Assembly: GCA_963695445.1 (NCBI GenBank)
Contig: CAVOGV010000041.1
Coordinates: 27,006-91,005 of the forward strand
DNA: 64,000 nt
Origin: Thiohalocapsa sp963695445
GTDB lineage: Bacteria; Pseudomonadota; Gammaproteobacteria; Chromatiales; Chromatiaceae
Direction: 5' to 3'
Position numbers and translations under genes: made by a program. A model generated the notes under the pieces. The model ran no database searches and was not told the origin of the DNA. It saw only the letters and a program-made list of their open reading frames with translations. Below are positions 1 to 8,573 of this stretch, piece by piece (the stretch's first letter is position 1; every line of letters starts with the position of its first letter).

Positions 1-1203
1 TCCGCGCACCTGGCGCGCGGCGTTGACGCCGGCCAGCAGTCCTTGGGCCGCGGCCTCCTCGTAGCCGGTGGTGCCGTTGATCTGGCCGGCGAAGAACAGT
101 CCCGGCACGCAGTGGGTCTCCAACGTCGGCGCCAGGTCGCGCGGATCGAAGAAGTCGTATTCGATGGCATAACCGGGCCGGGTCAGATGGGCCTGCTCGA
201 AACCCGGAATCGACCGCACCAGCGCCTCCTGCACGTCGTACGGCAGGCTGGTGGAGATGCCGTTGGGATAGACCTCGCTGCTGGTCAGCCCCTCCGGCTC
301 GACGAAGATCTGGTGCGAAGTCCTGTCGGCGAAGCGGACGACCTTGTCCTCGATGGACGGACAGTAGCGCGGTCCGACACCCTCGATGACGCCGCTGTAC
401 ATCGGTGAGCGCGACAGGCCGCCGCGGATGATGGCGTGGGTCTGCTCGGTGGTGCGGGCGATGTGACAGCAGACCTGGCGCGGGTGCTCGTCGGCCGAGC
501 CCAGATAGGAGAACACCGGTAGCGGATTATCGCCCGGCTGTGCTTCGAGCACCGAGTAGTCGATGCTGCGCGCATCGATGCGAGGCGGCGTGCCGGTCTT
601 CAGGCGTGCCACGTTGAAGGGCATCTCGCGCAGCCGATCCGCCAGCGCAATGGATGGCGGATCGCCGGCACGGCCACCGCGATAATTGCTCAGACCGATG
701 TGGATGCGTCCGCCGAGAAAGGTGCCCACGGTGAGCACGACCGCACGGGCCTGAAACTCGAGCCCCATCTGCGTGCGCACGCCGGCGACGCGTTCGCCGT
801 CGGCGCCCGCCTCCAGAATCAGGTCGTCGACCGCCTGCTGGAACAGATGCAGGTTCGGTTCTGCCTCGACCGACTCGCGCACGGCAGCCTTATACAGCAG
901 CCGGTCCGCCTGGGCTCGGGTGGCGCGAACGGCCGGTCCCTTGCGCCGATTGAGGATGCGGAAATGGATACCCGCGCGATCCGCCGCCCGTGCCATCAGG
1001 CCGCCGAGGGCGTCGATCTCCTTCACCAGGTGGCCCTTGCCGATACCGCCGACGGCCGGGTTGCAGCTCATCTGGCCGATAGTCTCGATGTTGTGCGTCA
1101 GCAGCAGCGTGCGCGCGCCGCAGCGTGCCGCCGCCAAGGCCGCCTCGGTGCCGGCATGGCCGCCGCCCACCACGATCACGTCATACTGCCGTTCTGCCAA
1201 CAT
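1..1203 (-). CDS. mnmG: tRNA uridine-5-carboxymethylaminomethyl modification enzyme MnmG, partial (C-terminus beyond left edge)
   Basis: FAD-dependent enzyme that, with MnmE, installs the carboxymethylaminomethyl group on U34 of certain tRNAs. The 401 codons inside the window read without a stop. The N-terminus begins MLAERQYDVIVVGGGHAGTE, with the Rossmann FAD-binding VGGGHAG motif at residues 12-18. Further family blocks follow: SCNPAVGGIGKGH, LKTGTPPRID, YCPSIEDKVVRF and FAGQINGTTGYEE. The start at 1203 is the natural one. The full family length is about 630 residues, so roughly the last third lies to the left. mnmG is a usual neighbour of gammaproteobacterial oriC, which fits the origin-like DNA at 5.5-6.2 kb. 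The partner gene mnmE lies at 9.5 kb. Confidence 0.97.
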   Translation of the reverse strand, partial: MLAERQYDVIVVGGGHAGTEAALAAARCGARTLLLTHNIETIGQMSCNPAVGGIGKGHLVKEIDALGGLMARAADRAGIHFRILNRRKGPAVRATRAQADRLLYKAAVRESVEAEPNLHLFQQAVDDLILEAGADGERVAGVRTQMGLEFQARAVVLTVGTFLGGRIHIGLSNYRGGRAGDPPSIALADRLREMPFNVARLKTGTPPRIDARSIDYSVLEAQPGDNPLPVFSYLGSADEHPRQVCCHIARTTEQTHAIIRGGLSRSPMYSGVIEGVGPRYCPSIEDKVVRFADRTSHQIFVEPEGLTSSEVYPNGISTSLPYDVQEALVRSIPGFEQAHLTRPGYAIEYDFFDPRDLAPTLETHCVPGLFFAGQINGTTGYEEAAAQGLLAGVNAARQVRG

Positions 1204-1348
1204 GGTTCCAATTATCTCCGGAGTCAGCCCTATATAATAGGCCAAGGGCGGTCGGTTAAGTCGATTGGCCGATCGCTGGTTTCGCCTCGACGACGCGACG
1301 CCTGGGCCGGTCGCGCCCAACGTGCCGGGGCATGATTGGGGAATCTGC

Positions 1349-2293
1349 ATGCTTTCGACACTTCGAGAGGCCGTTTCAACCAACCCGCTGTCCGCCGTGC
1401 TCGAGGCCGCCGATGCGGTGATCCTGGGCAAGAGCACAGAGCTGCGGCTGGCGTTGACCTGCATCCTGGCAGGTGGTCATTTGTTGATCGAGGACGTGCC
1501 CGGTGTCGGCAAGACCACGTTGGCCCACCTGCTTGCACGCCTGCTTGGACTGCATTACGCGCGGGTACAGTTCACGAGCGATATGCTGCCGGCGGACATC
1601 ATCGGCGTCTCGGTCTACGAACGCGTCGGCGAGCGTTTTCGCTTCCATCAGGGACCGGTGTTCTCGCAGCTCTTGCTCGCGGATGAGATCAACCGCGCCA
1701 CGCCGAAGGCACAGAGCGCGCTGCTGGAGGCCATGGAAGAACGCCAGGTCACCGCGGAGGGGGAGACGCGCGCGCTGCCGGAGCCCTTCTTCGTCATCGC
1801 CACGCAAAACCCAAACTATCAGATCGGCACCTTCCCGTTGCCGGAGTCGCAACTGGATCGGTTCCTGATGCGCATCGAGCTCGGCTACCCAGCGGCGGAG
1901 CAGGAAAAGGCATTGCTGGCCGGTGCCGATCGCCGCCAAATGCTGGCTGAACTGGTTCCGGTGCTTGGTCCGCGGGCGCTGATCGCCGCGCAAAAACAGG
2001 CCGAGCAGGTACACGCTGCCCCCGCGATCATCGACTATGTGCACGCCGTGCTGAGCTTCACACGCACCAGCGAACGCTTCCAGCACGGCCTCTCCCCCCG
2101 CGCCGGACTCGCGCTGGTGCGGGCCGCCAAGGCCTGGGCACTGATGTCTGGCCGCGCCTACCTATTGCCGGAGGACGTGCGCACGGTGCTTCCGGCGGTG
2201 GTCAGCCATCGGCTCATCAGCGGCGACGACAACAACCCCAACGGCCACGCCGAGGTCGCCAATCACATCCTCTCGGCGGTGCCGGTGCCCTGA
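1349..2293 (+). CDS. MoxR-type AAA+ ATPase
   Basis: AAA+ ATPase of the MoxR family (314 aa). These are chaperone-like ATPases usually encoded beside a DUF58 protein and thought to act in assembly or activation of partner proteins. Visible motifs are Walker A GVGKTT, Walker B LLLADEINRA, the sensor-1 region ATQNPNYQ and the arginine-rich SQLDRFLMR block. The ATG at 1349 starts a normal MoxR N-terminus (MLSTLREAVSTNPL); a longer open frame to 1265 has no family support. A TATAAT box at 1233-1238 could be the -10 element of the operon promoter. The stop overlaps the DUF58 start by one base, so the genes are probably translationally coupled. Confidence 0.93.
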   Translation: MLSTLREAVSTNPLSAVLEAADAVILGKSTELRLALTCILAGGHLLIEDVPGVGKTTLAHLLARLLGLHYARVQFTSDMLPADIIGVSVYERVGERFRFHQGPVFSQLLLADEINRATPKAQSALLEAMEERQVTAEGETRALPEPFFVIATQNPNYQIGTFPLPESQLDRFLMRIELGYPAAEQEKALLAGADRRQMLAELVPVLGPRALIAAQKQAEQVHAAPAIIDYVHAVLSFTRTSERFQHGLSPRAGLALVRAAKAWALMSGRAYLLPEDVRTVLPAVVSHRLISGDDNNPNGHAEVANHILSAVPVP

Positions 2294-3312
2294 TGTTCGC
2301 CCGGCACCTCGGCCGATCGCGTCCATCACTGAAGGCGCTCAAGACCAGATGGGGCTGGCAGTTGCCAGCGAACTCTCGCATACGCAACCTGATTCGACGC
2401 GTCCGGCCCCCGCGCAAGGCTACCGCCACCACGGCAGCGACTAATCCGCACCGCGTCTACATCCTGCCCACAGGCGCGGGCGTCGGCTATGCCCTGATCC
2501 TACTCGCCATGTTGCTGGGCTCTCTGAACTATCAGAATAACCTGGCCCTGTTTCTGACCTTCGCGATGACCTCAGCGGCCGTGGTCAGCATGCACCACTG
2601 CTGGTTTCATCTGCTAAAGCTGCGCCTCGCGGCACGCGACGGAACCGCGGTATTCGCCGCTCAGACCGCTCGCTTTCCGGTCACCATCGAGGAGACGGGG
2701 GGCCGGGCCCGAGCCGGGCTGCAGGTGCGCGATGCCGGCGACATCGCGCTTGCCCCGGCGGGTCATGCGCAGGTGCAGGTCTGCAAGACGGCGGCGCGGC
2801 GCGGCGAGCTGGCACTCGACGCCGTCGAGATCGAGACCCGTTACCCGTTTGGACTGTTTCGCGCCTGGACCCGGGTACCGCTCAAGGCGACGGTCCTGGT
2901 CTATCCGGCACCGGCGCCGCGGGCGCCCGGGCCGGGCAGCGTGGATGTGGCCGAGCATCGAGGGAGTGGCGATCTCGGCAGCGGCGCCGACGATTACATC
3001 GGCCCGCGGAGCTATCGCCCCGGAGATTCGCCGCGGCGGGTCGATTGGAAGGCGCTCGCACGGCAACGCGGACTGGTCGTCAAGCAATTCGCGGGCGATC
3101 GGGCCGCGCGCGTGTTGATCGACTGGCGACAGGTGCGCGCGAGCGACAACGAAGCGCGGCTCAGCACCCTGGCCCGGCAGATCCTGGACGCCCACGGCCA
3201 AGGCATGAGCTATGGCCTGCGCTTGCCGGGTGTGGACATCGACCATGATCGGGGCGAGGCCCACAAACACCGCTGTTTGGCGGCACTGGCGAGGTTCTCC
3301 GACGATGGCTAA
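2293..3312 (+). CDS. DUF58 domain membrane protein, moxR-associated
   Basis: 339-aa DUF58 protein. A basic N-terminus is followed by two membrane segments (about residues 60-100: GVGYALILLAMLLG and LALFLTFAMTSAAVVS). The DUF58 signature follows in the C-terminal half: a YRPGDSPRRVDWKALAR motif, the diagnostic block of the family. DUF58 proteins occur with MoxR ATPases and transglutaminase-like proteins, exactly the arrangement here. The molecular function of DUF58 is not established. It starts on the last base of the moxR stop and overlaps the next gene by 8 bases. Confidence 0.92.
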   Translation: MFARHLGRSRPSLKALKTRWGWQLPANSRIRNLIRRVRPPRKATATTAATNPHRVYILPTGAGVGYALILLAMLLGSLNYQNNLALFLTFAMTSAAVVSMHHCWFHLLKLRLAARDGTAVFAAQTARFPVTIEETGGRARAGLQVRDAGDIALAPAGHAQVQVCKTAARRGELALDAVEIETRYPFGLFRAWTRVPLKATVLVYPAPAPRAPGPGSVDVAEHRGSGDLGSGADDYIGPRSYRPGDSPRRVDWKALARQRGLVVKQFAGDRAARVLIDWRQVRASDNEARLSTLARQILDAHGQGMSYGLRLPGVDIDHDRGEAHKHRCLAALARFSDDG

Positions 3313-5416
3313 GTGGACCCGGGACTGGCGGGGCAGGGTCCGGAGACTCGCCATCGGACGTGCCAGGCCGGGGCTGAAGGCAGATCAGGCACAACCGAAG
3401 CGCGCCGCTTCAACCTCGCCCCCGCCGGACAACTGGCAGTTGCTTGGCGTCACGCTGCTGCTGGGGCTCTGCTTTGCGCCGCTGTTGCTGGAGCTGGAAC
3501 CTCAGGTCGGCCTGTTCATCGGCGTCGTCTTCGCGCTCCGGCTGCTCAGCATCCGCTGGCCAACCTTACAGCCTGGGCGCTGGGTGCTCGGTCTGGCGAC
3601 AGTGGCGGGCTTGCTCAACGTCATCGACGCCTACCGCGGCGTCGCCGGACAAAGCCCCGGCACCGCGCTGTTGCTGACCATGATGGCCCTGAAGCTGCTG
3701 GAGGTACGCGCCCTGCGCGACCTGCGCGTATTGCTGCTGCTGTTCGGCTTCCTGCTCGTGGTGCAGTTCCTGTTCAACGAGTCCGCGCTGCTGACGCTGT
3801 TCATGACGCTGTTGCTGTTCGCCAATCTGGCGCTGCTGTACGACGTCACCAACGGCGCTGCGTTGAAGGCACCGTGGCCACGGCTGCAGCGGGCTGGGCG
3901 GGTCGCCGGCATCATCACGTTGCAGGCGTTGCCGCTGGCGGTGGTGTTGTTCCTGTTCTTTCCGCGGCTCAGCGGCCCGCTGTGGAATCTCGGCCTGGAG
4001 AACGAGTTCGCCATCACCGGACTGCAGGACTGGCTCGAACCCGGATCGGTGCGGGATCTGGTGGTTTCCGGCGAAGATGCGCTGCGCGTGCGCTTCGACC
4101 AACCGCTGGATATCCCCGCGGACGGACTGTATTGGCGGGGCATCGTCGTCTGGCACACCAACGGTCGCCGCTGGACACCGGCGAGGCCGGATGAGTTCGC
4201 GGATGCCGAGACCCGGGTGGAGCCCATCGGCGACGACATCGGCTACAGCGTGGCGTTGGAGGCCACCGATCAGCGTTGGCTAATCGGCCTGGACATGCCC
4301 ACTCAGGTCCCAAACGACGCCCGACTCACCGATGACTTTCAGGTGGTCGCGGCCCGCGCCGTGGAAGACCTGCGCTTTTACCGCATGCGCTCGGCGCTGA
4401 ACTATCGCACCGAAGGACTCAGCCTGTTCGAGGAGGCCGCGGCGACCGCGCTGCCGGGCAATATCACCCCGCGTATGCGCGCCTTGGTCGCGGACTGGCT
4501 TGCCGATGGCGCGACCCCCGATCAGGTCGTCCAGCGCGCACTGAACCACTTCAACCAGCAGGAGTTCTACTACACCCTGTTGCCGCCGGACCTGGGTCCG
4601 AACCCGATGGACGCCTTCCTGTTCGACGCACGCAGCGGCTTTTGCGAACACTACGCCGGCAGCTTTGCGCTGCTGATGCGCATCGCCGACATCCCCACGC
4701 GCATCGTGCTCGGTTACCTAGGCGGCGAATACAACCCGCTCAGCGGCGACTACCTGATTCGGCAATCCGACGCCCATGCCTGGAACGAGGTCTGGCTGGA
4801 GGGACGCGGTTGGGTGCGCGTCGACCCCACCGCCTACGTCAATCCCGCGCGGGTCGACGCCGATTCCCGACTGCGGGCCATGGGCGCCGGCGCACCGGTG
4901 CGCTTTCGCATCGACGATCAGGGCGTCATCGGCGGCCTGTTCTATCAGGCACATCTACTCGCCGACGCCCTGAACTCCGGCTGGCGACAGTGGGTGGTCG
5001 GATTTTCCCGCAACAAGCAGCAGCGCCTGCTCGACGCCCTCGGCCTGGGCCACCTCCGCGAGTACGGCCTGGTGCTGCTGATGACCATCGCCGCCGCTGC
5101 CGTGATGTTGGCCTGGAGCCTCGCGCTCAACCAGCGGCCTCGCGTGCGCGACCCGGTGGCGTTGGCCTATCTGCGCTTTCTGCGCAAGCTGACGCCACTC
5201 GGGCTCCGCCGCCGATCTGGGGAGGGGCCAGTGGATCACCGCGACCGTATCGTCGCGCAGCGTCCCGACCTGCAACCCAGCATCGACGACATCGTCGGGC
5301 GCTATCTGCGCCTGCGCTACGCCGGCATCGGCGGCAACGCCGAGCGAGACCAACTGCGACGGCGCGTGCTGGCGTTCAAGCCCCGGCGCCAACCGTCGGG
5401 TGCTAGCAAACACTAA
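3305..5416 (+). CDS. Transglutaminase-like membrane protein (TgpA type, DUF3488 + transglutaminase core)
   Basis: 703-aa protein. The N-terminal DUF3488 region has at least five membrane segments between residues about 45 and 220. A periplasmic transglutaminase-like domain follows, with the catalytic triad visible as Cys in SGFCEHYAGSF, His in QSDAHAWNEVW and Asp in VRVDPTAYV. A further membrane segment (LVLLMTIAAAAVMLAWSLAL) and a cytoplasmic DUF4129-like tail complete it. The family includes Pseudomonas TgpA, an essential periplasmic transglutaminase; the substrate here is unknown. The start at 3305 overlaps the DUF58 stop. The gene closes a three-gene operon, and no terminator with a clear T-run follows. 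Confidence 0.93.
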   Translation: MAKWTRDWRGRVRRLAIGRARPGLKADQAQPKRAASTSPPPDNWQLLGVTLLLGLCFAPLLLELEPQVGLFIGVVFALRLLSIRWPTLQPGRWVLGLATVAGLLNVIDAYRGVAGQSPGTALLLTMMALKLLEVRALRDLRVLLLLFGFLLVVQFLFNESALLTLFMTLLLFANLALLYDVTNGAALKAPWPRLQRAGRVAGIITLQALPLAVVLFLFFPRLSGPLWNLGLENEFAITGLQDWLEPGSVRDLVVSGEDALRVRFDQPLDIPADGLYWRGIVVWHTNGRRWTPARPDEFADAETRVEPIGDDIGYSVALEATDQRWLIGLDMPTQVPNDARLTDDFQVVAARAVEDLRFYRMRSALNYRTEGLSLFEEAAATALPGNITPRMRALVADWLADGATPDQVVQRALNHFNQQEFYYTLLPPDLGPNPMDAFLFDARSGFCEHYAGSFALLMRIADIPTRIVLGYLGGEYNPLSGDYLIRQSDAHAWNEVWLEGRGWVRVDPTAYVNPARVDADSRLRAMGAGAPVRFRIDDQGVIGGLFYQAHLLADALNSGWRQWVVGFSRNKQQRLLDALGLGHLREYGLVLLMTIAAAAVMLAWSLALNQRPRVRDPVALAYLRFLRKLTPLGLRRRSGEGPVDHRDRIVAQRPDLQPSIDDIVGRYLRLRYAGIGGNAERDQLRRRVLAFKPRRQPSGASKH

Positions 5417-5520
5417 GGCGATTTCTGTCAAATCTCCGGCAATCGCCTAACGACGCGATGCCTCAGACCGACCAGGGCGCGGCACCACCCCGGCAAACGG
5501 AGCGCCTGCCTCAGGGAAAC
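5417..5520. other. Non-coding spacer between the transglutaminase gene and the oriC-like DNA
   Basis: No gene or RNA structure is seen. The spacer holds a short GC-rich stretch leading into the DnaA-box region. Confidence 0.5.
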
Positions 5521-5760
5521 AAGCTGTTGTTAACCGAGGCCTGCAGCTTGTGGATAACCGGTGGGTAGTTTTCAGACCAGTTTCTATCCACTGCTTATCC
5601 ACAGCCAGCGGACCCTCAGGCGCACAGTTTGAAAACTCGTCATATTTCTGAAAAATAAGGATTTACCAGCATAATCTGAATTATCCACCAAGCTTGTTAT
5701 TACTATTATCTTAAATTCTAAGACCAGTTAAAGATAGAGCCGGCCCGAAATCCGCCAATA
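5521..5760. other. Origin-of-replication-like module A (DnaA boxes plus AT-rich stretch)
   Basis: Non-coding DNA with consensus DnaA boxes: TGTGGATAA at 5549-5557, TTATCCACA at 5595-5603 and a one-mismatch TTATCCACC at 5681-5689. The boxes are followed by an AT-rich run (about 5640-5720) of the kind that serves as the unwinding element. It lies between mnmG/moxR and the rpmH-dnaA block, where gammaproteobacterial oriC is expected. It is clearly related to module B: same order of motifs, with a shared TCTAAGACCAGT at 5717-5728. The call rests on boxes, base composition and context; GC skew was not computed. Confidence 0.75.
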
Positions 5761-5950
5761 CCTGCACAGAAGGTCAAAGCCAACACCGCCAGCGAGATCA
5801 GGCTTTCGGCACGAATCGATCGTCATCGATTGCCAAACCCTTTTCGCCTCCCTCCCAAAACAAACACGATCCGTCTCTGTCTGACTCGTGTATCACGGTC
5901 ACCTCACTACTGCGTAAAAAGTGGCCGCGCGTTGCTCCTCGGTGAGAAGA
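5761..5950. other. Spacer between the two origin-like modules
   Basis: About 190 bases of mixed composition with no DnaA box of consensus quality and no supported gene. Several short GATC or ATCGAT words occur near 5795-5830. Confidence 0.5.
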
Positions 5951-6190
5951 ACAAGTTGTTGGTAACAGCATCATGGAGGGTGTTGATAAACGGTGGACAG
6001 TTTTCACCGCTCTGCTTATCAACAGTCTTTGCACAATGCAAAGGTACTATTTCTCACCGAATTGAAAATCTACAGTTTCATGATTTTTAATGATTTTATT
6101 TAATTTTTTAGTTTTTCAACAGCACTTATTACTATATTTTTCTTCAATCTAAGACCAGTCAATAAAGAGCGATCGAGAATCCGTAGCCCA
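5951..6190. other. Origin-of-replication-like module B (diverged copy of module A)
   Basis: DnaA boxes here are TGTTGATAA at 5981-5989 and TTATCAACA at 6016-6024, in the same orientation pair as module A but with an A/T change at one position. A very AT-rich tract (about 6055-6145, including ATTTAATTTTTTAG) follows, then the shared TCTAAGACCAGT at 6148-6159. Corresponding landmarks are offset from module A by 421-432 bp, showing a tandem duplication of the whole module with later divergence. Module B has the more AT-rich putative unwinding region. Which module is active cannot be told from sequence alone. Confidence 0.7.
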
Positions 6191-6376
6191 ATGGCCGCCC
6201 CAGCGCTGTCGGCAAGTAACGGATCAGTAATACGGGCAGACCTTCACTTGCTTGCTTCCGCGCACGGCAGTACAGTTGCCCATTCGCTCGATCGGGAATG
6301 GCACCTTGACCCCGAAGTCACATCGAACGCCCCACCCGCCGCAGCACCACCCAGGCCAAAAAGTCGATCCTCACGC

Positions 6377-6940
6377 ATGCCAGGGAACGCCCTCCAGAAT
6401 ATCGAACAGATCGAATCCAGCCTCTGGGAGGCGGCCGATCAGCTCCGCGGCAACTCCAAGCTGACCTCCAGCGAGTACGCCATGCCGGTGCTGGGCATGA
6501 TGTTTCTGCGCCACGCCGCCAACCGGTATTGCTCGGCCAAGGACGCCATCGAGGCGGAACAGGCAGCGGGCAAGATGCCGAAGCGTCCGCTGGTGAAGAC
6601 CGACTTCGTCAAGCGTCGGGCCATGCTGCTACCCAAGCGGGCCCAGTTTGACGAGCTAAAGGTCAACGTCCTGGCCTTGCCCCGCGTTCAGCAGGTCGCG
6701 AACGGATTTGAACTGATCGAGCTGCTGGTCCAACGTTCGCCGAGCGTCGCCTCGACCACGGGAGGGCGCTACTTCCTCCGGGTCGGCGACAGCTGTCAGC
6801 CCGTTGTCCGGGATGACGCGCTGAGCCGCGCGTGGGAGACGAGGGATTCGACTTGCACACCCGTCGCCGGCAGCCGAAAGGACAGACGCAGCCGAAGTGT
6901 CTCGACCGAAGTCCTTCTCAGCCCGCCACCGATCTGCTAA
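6377..6940 (+). pseudogene. Fragment of type I restriction methyltransferase HsdM (N-terminus only)
   Basis: The first ~95 codons from ATG 6377 match the HsdM N-terminal helical domain: QNIEQIESSLWEAADQLRGN, SSEYAMPVLGMMFLRH, then a DFVKRRAMLLPKRAQFDEL block. After about 6660 the frame no longer resembles HsdM, and the SAM-binding and NPPY catalytic parts are absent. Full-length HsdM is about 500 residues, so this is a truncated relic and cannot methylate DNA. It lies just downstream of the origin-like DNA and is followed by an hsdR fragment, which suggests remains of one hsd locus. Confidence 0.75.
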
Positions 6941-7013
6941 GTCCAGATCGGAAAGGGTTTTCATGAAGGAAATGTGTGGAAAATGTCCTTTACGGTCCGA
7001 TAGAGGAAGCCCA

Positions 7014-7250
7014 ATGGCTCTGACCGACATCAAGAGCGAAGACCGTCTGGTCCAGCAGACCTTCGCTGATCACCTGCACGAGGTGCTTGGCTGGGACAGC
7101 GTCTATGCCTGGAATCAGGAGACCTTCGGGCCGGACGGCACGTTGGGTCGGTGCGATCAGAAGGAGGTGGCGCCCACGCGCGACCTGCGCGCGGCGATCA
7201 CCAGGCTCACCCCGGAGCTGTTGATCGATGCCCGGGTTTCGGACGAGCCC
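7014..7250 (+). pseudogene. Fragment of type I restriction endonuclease subunit HsdR (N-terminus only)
   Basis: ATG 7014 follows a good ribosome site (AGAGGA). The first ~60 residues are a clean HsdR start: ALTDIKSEDRLVQQTFADHL, LGWDSVYAWNQETFGPDGTLGR, then TRDLRAAITRLTPEL. Similarity ends near 7210-7250, before the PD-(D/E)xK nuclease and helicase domains. Family members are about 1000 residues, so this is a small remnant. Its frame runs on into the hydrogenase-protease relic, marking a recombination or deletion joint. Confidence 0.72.
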
Positions 7251-7251
7251 C

Positions 7252-7540
7252 GGGCAGAGTATCTGCGTTATCCGAAACGGCGCCATCAAGAGCGCGCTGA
7301 CCGAGAAGGTATCGCTGCATCATCTCGGCCTCGCAGATCTCCTCGCCCTGGCAGAGTTGCTCGATTACCCCCGCCAGAGATCGTCCTCATGGGCATCGTA
7401 CCCGAGCGCATTAAGATGGAGATCAACCTTTCCGACTGCCTGCAGGGACGACTCCCGGATCGGATCGGATCGCGACCGCCTGTGAAATCCTCGCCGGGTC
7501 GGTAATCGATGCTCGCGCCAAACCCGGCTATAGTCGCTGA
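7252..7540 (+). pseudogene. Relic of a [NiFe] hydrogenase maturation protease (HupD/HyaD family), C-terminal part in three frames
   Basis: Three adjacent frames together give a HupD-like C-terminus. Frame one reads GAIKSALTEKVSLHHLGLAD and LLALAELL. A shift near 7370 then gives PPEIVLMGIVPERIKMEINL, followed by SDCLQGRLPDRI. A further shift near 7465 gives ACEILAGS. The order histidine-containing SLHHLGLxDLLALAELL, then xEIxLxGIxPE, then LSxxLxxxLP matches this protease family, which trims the large hydrogenase subunit after nickel insertion. The N-terminal half with the nickel-binding residues is missing. The identification comes from motif memory and needs a profile search. Confidence 0.5.
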
Positions 7541-7625
7541 CAAGCTGCCGGACAGGCTTGGCATCTTGTCAGAAGCGTGCCCATCCGACGCTTCCAATCG
7601 GGATGGGTAAGCCTCTTCCCCGCGC

Positions 7626-7934
7626 TCAGTCGGCCTCGACGTTGATAATGACTTCGAAGGCTTCCAGCCGACCCTCGCCGTCGTAGGCATCCTTGGGCAG
7701 CGGGTTGCGATGGGCAGCCTTGAAGTCCTCGGACTTCAGCCAGGCCTCGAACGCAGCGCGGTCCTGCCAGGCGGTCTGCACCACATAGGGCGCGCCGTCG
7801 GTGTCGGGGCGCATCACTTCCATGCGCACGAAGCCCTGCTGCTGCTCGACCTGTCCGGCCCGCTCCCGGAACCGCTGCTCGAATTGGTCGCGCCAATCCA
7901 TGGCGACGGGAACACGATTGCTGACGATATACAT
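7626..7934 (-). CDS. Antibiotic-biosynthesis-monooxygenase (ABM) fold protein
   Basis: 102-aa dimeric ferredoxin-like ABM-domain protein, related to small monooxygenases and heme-degrading HmoA/IsdG-like proteins. It begins MYIVSNRVPVAMDWRDQFEQ and shows the usual blocks: RFRERAGQVEQQQGFVRMEV, YVVQTAWQDRAAFEAWLKSE and FKAAHR. The ATG at 7934 has a strong ribosome site (GAGGAG) just upstream, which fixes the start. The same frame stays open upstream into the membrane-protein gene, but the joining sequence looks non-coding. The substrate is unknown. Confidence 0.8.
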   Translation of the reverse strand: MYIVSNRVPVAMDWRDQFEQRFRERAGQVEQQQGFVRMEVMRPDTDGAPYVVQTAWQDRAAFEAWLKSEDFKAAHRNPLPKDAYDGEGRLEAFEVIINVEAD

Positions 7935-8573
7935 GGACTTTGCTCCTCGACCGGGTGGCCGCTGGCGGGGTTGCCGGCGCCCCAGCGGGCGGCCGACGGT
8001 CGGGATCACCCGTGCACTGCGGTAACTCCGATCCCTGTTGACAGGTGAGCCCGCGTCCGGCCGCTTGCAAGCCCGCCGGGAGACATGGAGCGACTGGAAG
8101 CGAAGATCGAGACAGGCTTCGAGAGGGTTAACGGGGAGTTGGAGAAACTGGTGGCAGACCCTGGTTTTCTGGCACAGTGCCGCGATCTGCGAGCGTGCCA
8201 ACGCGATATCGAACCTTGATCGCGGAGGCTCGCTGTTCTGGTGATATCTGATCCAGACGATGGCGGTCACGAGCACGGCGATCAGGGCGGCACCGCCGAC
8301 GGCGAGCAGTAGGGCGTTGTCGTCGAGAAAGGCGATGAAGACGCCGCTGAAGATCAGGAAGAGTCCGAACAGGGCCATCTTCCAGTCCAAGTAGGCACCG
8401 GCCAGGATGCTGGCCAGTCCGAACAGGTAAATGATGACGAAGCCGTCGTCTTCCGCCCGGAGGAAGTGCTGGACATCGGACAAGAACAGCAAGCGAACCA
8501 CGAGGAGCAGCGCGCCCCAATGGACGACTTGCCGCACGAAATACCGCAGTTGCTCTGAAACAGCAAATGCCAT
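7935..8573 (-). CDS. Small multi-spanning membrane protein, 3' end uncertain
   Basis: Starting at ATG 8573 (ribosome site AAAGGGG), the first ~115 residues form four likely membrane helices, including GALLLVVRLLFL, GFVIIYLFGLASILAGAYL, ALFGLFLIFSGVFIAFL and ALIAVLVTAIVWI. I do not recognise the family. Beyond about 8235 the translation becomes basic and cysteine-bearing and looks non-coding, yet no stop occurs before the ABM gene, so the natural stop was probably lost by a frameshift. The true product probably ends near 8230. Confidence 0.5.
8085..8219 (+). other. Possible 44-codon ORF antisense to the membrane-protein tail
   Basis: ATG 8085 to TGA 8217-8219 encodes a helical, charged peptide (MERLEAKIETGFERVNGELE, then KLVADPGF...). 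It resembles the coiled-coil start of a larger protein more than random antisense. A GGGAG lies close upstream. It may be a relic, and there is no family match I can name. Confidence 0.2.

Noticed and set aside
3566..4239. Long antisense ORFs over the transglutaminase gene and similar shadows elsewhere
   Set aside because: They mirror conserved coding sequence, have no ribosome sites or family matches, and are expected in GC-rich DNA.
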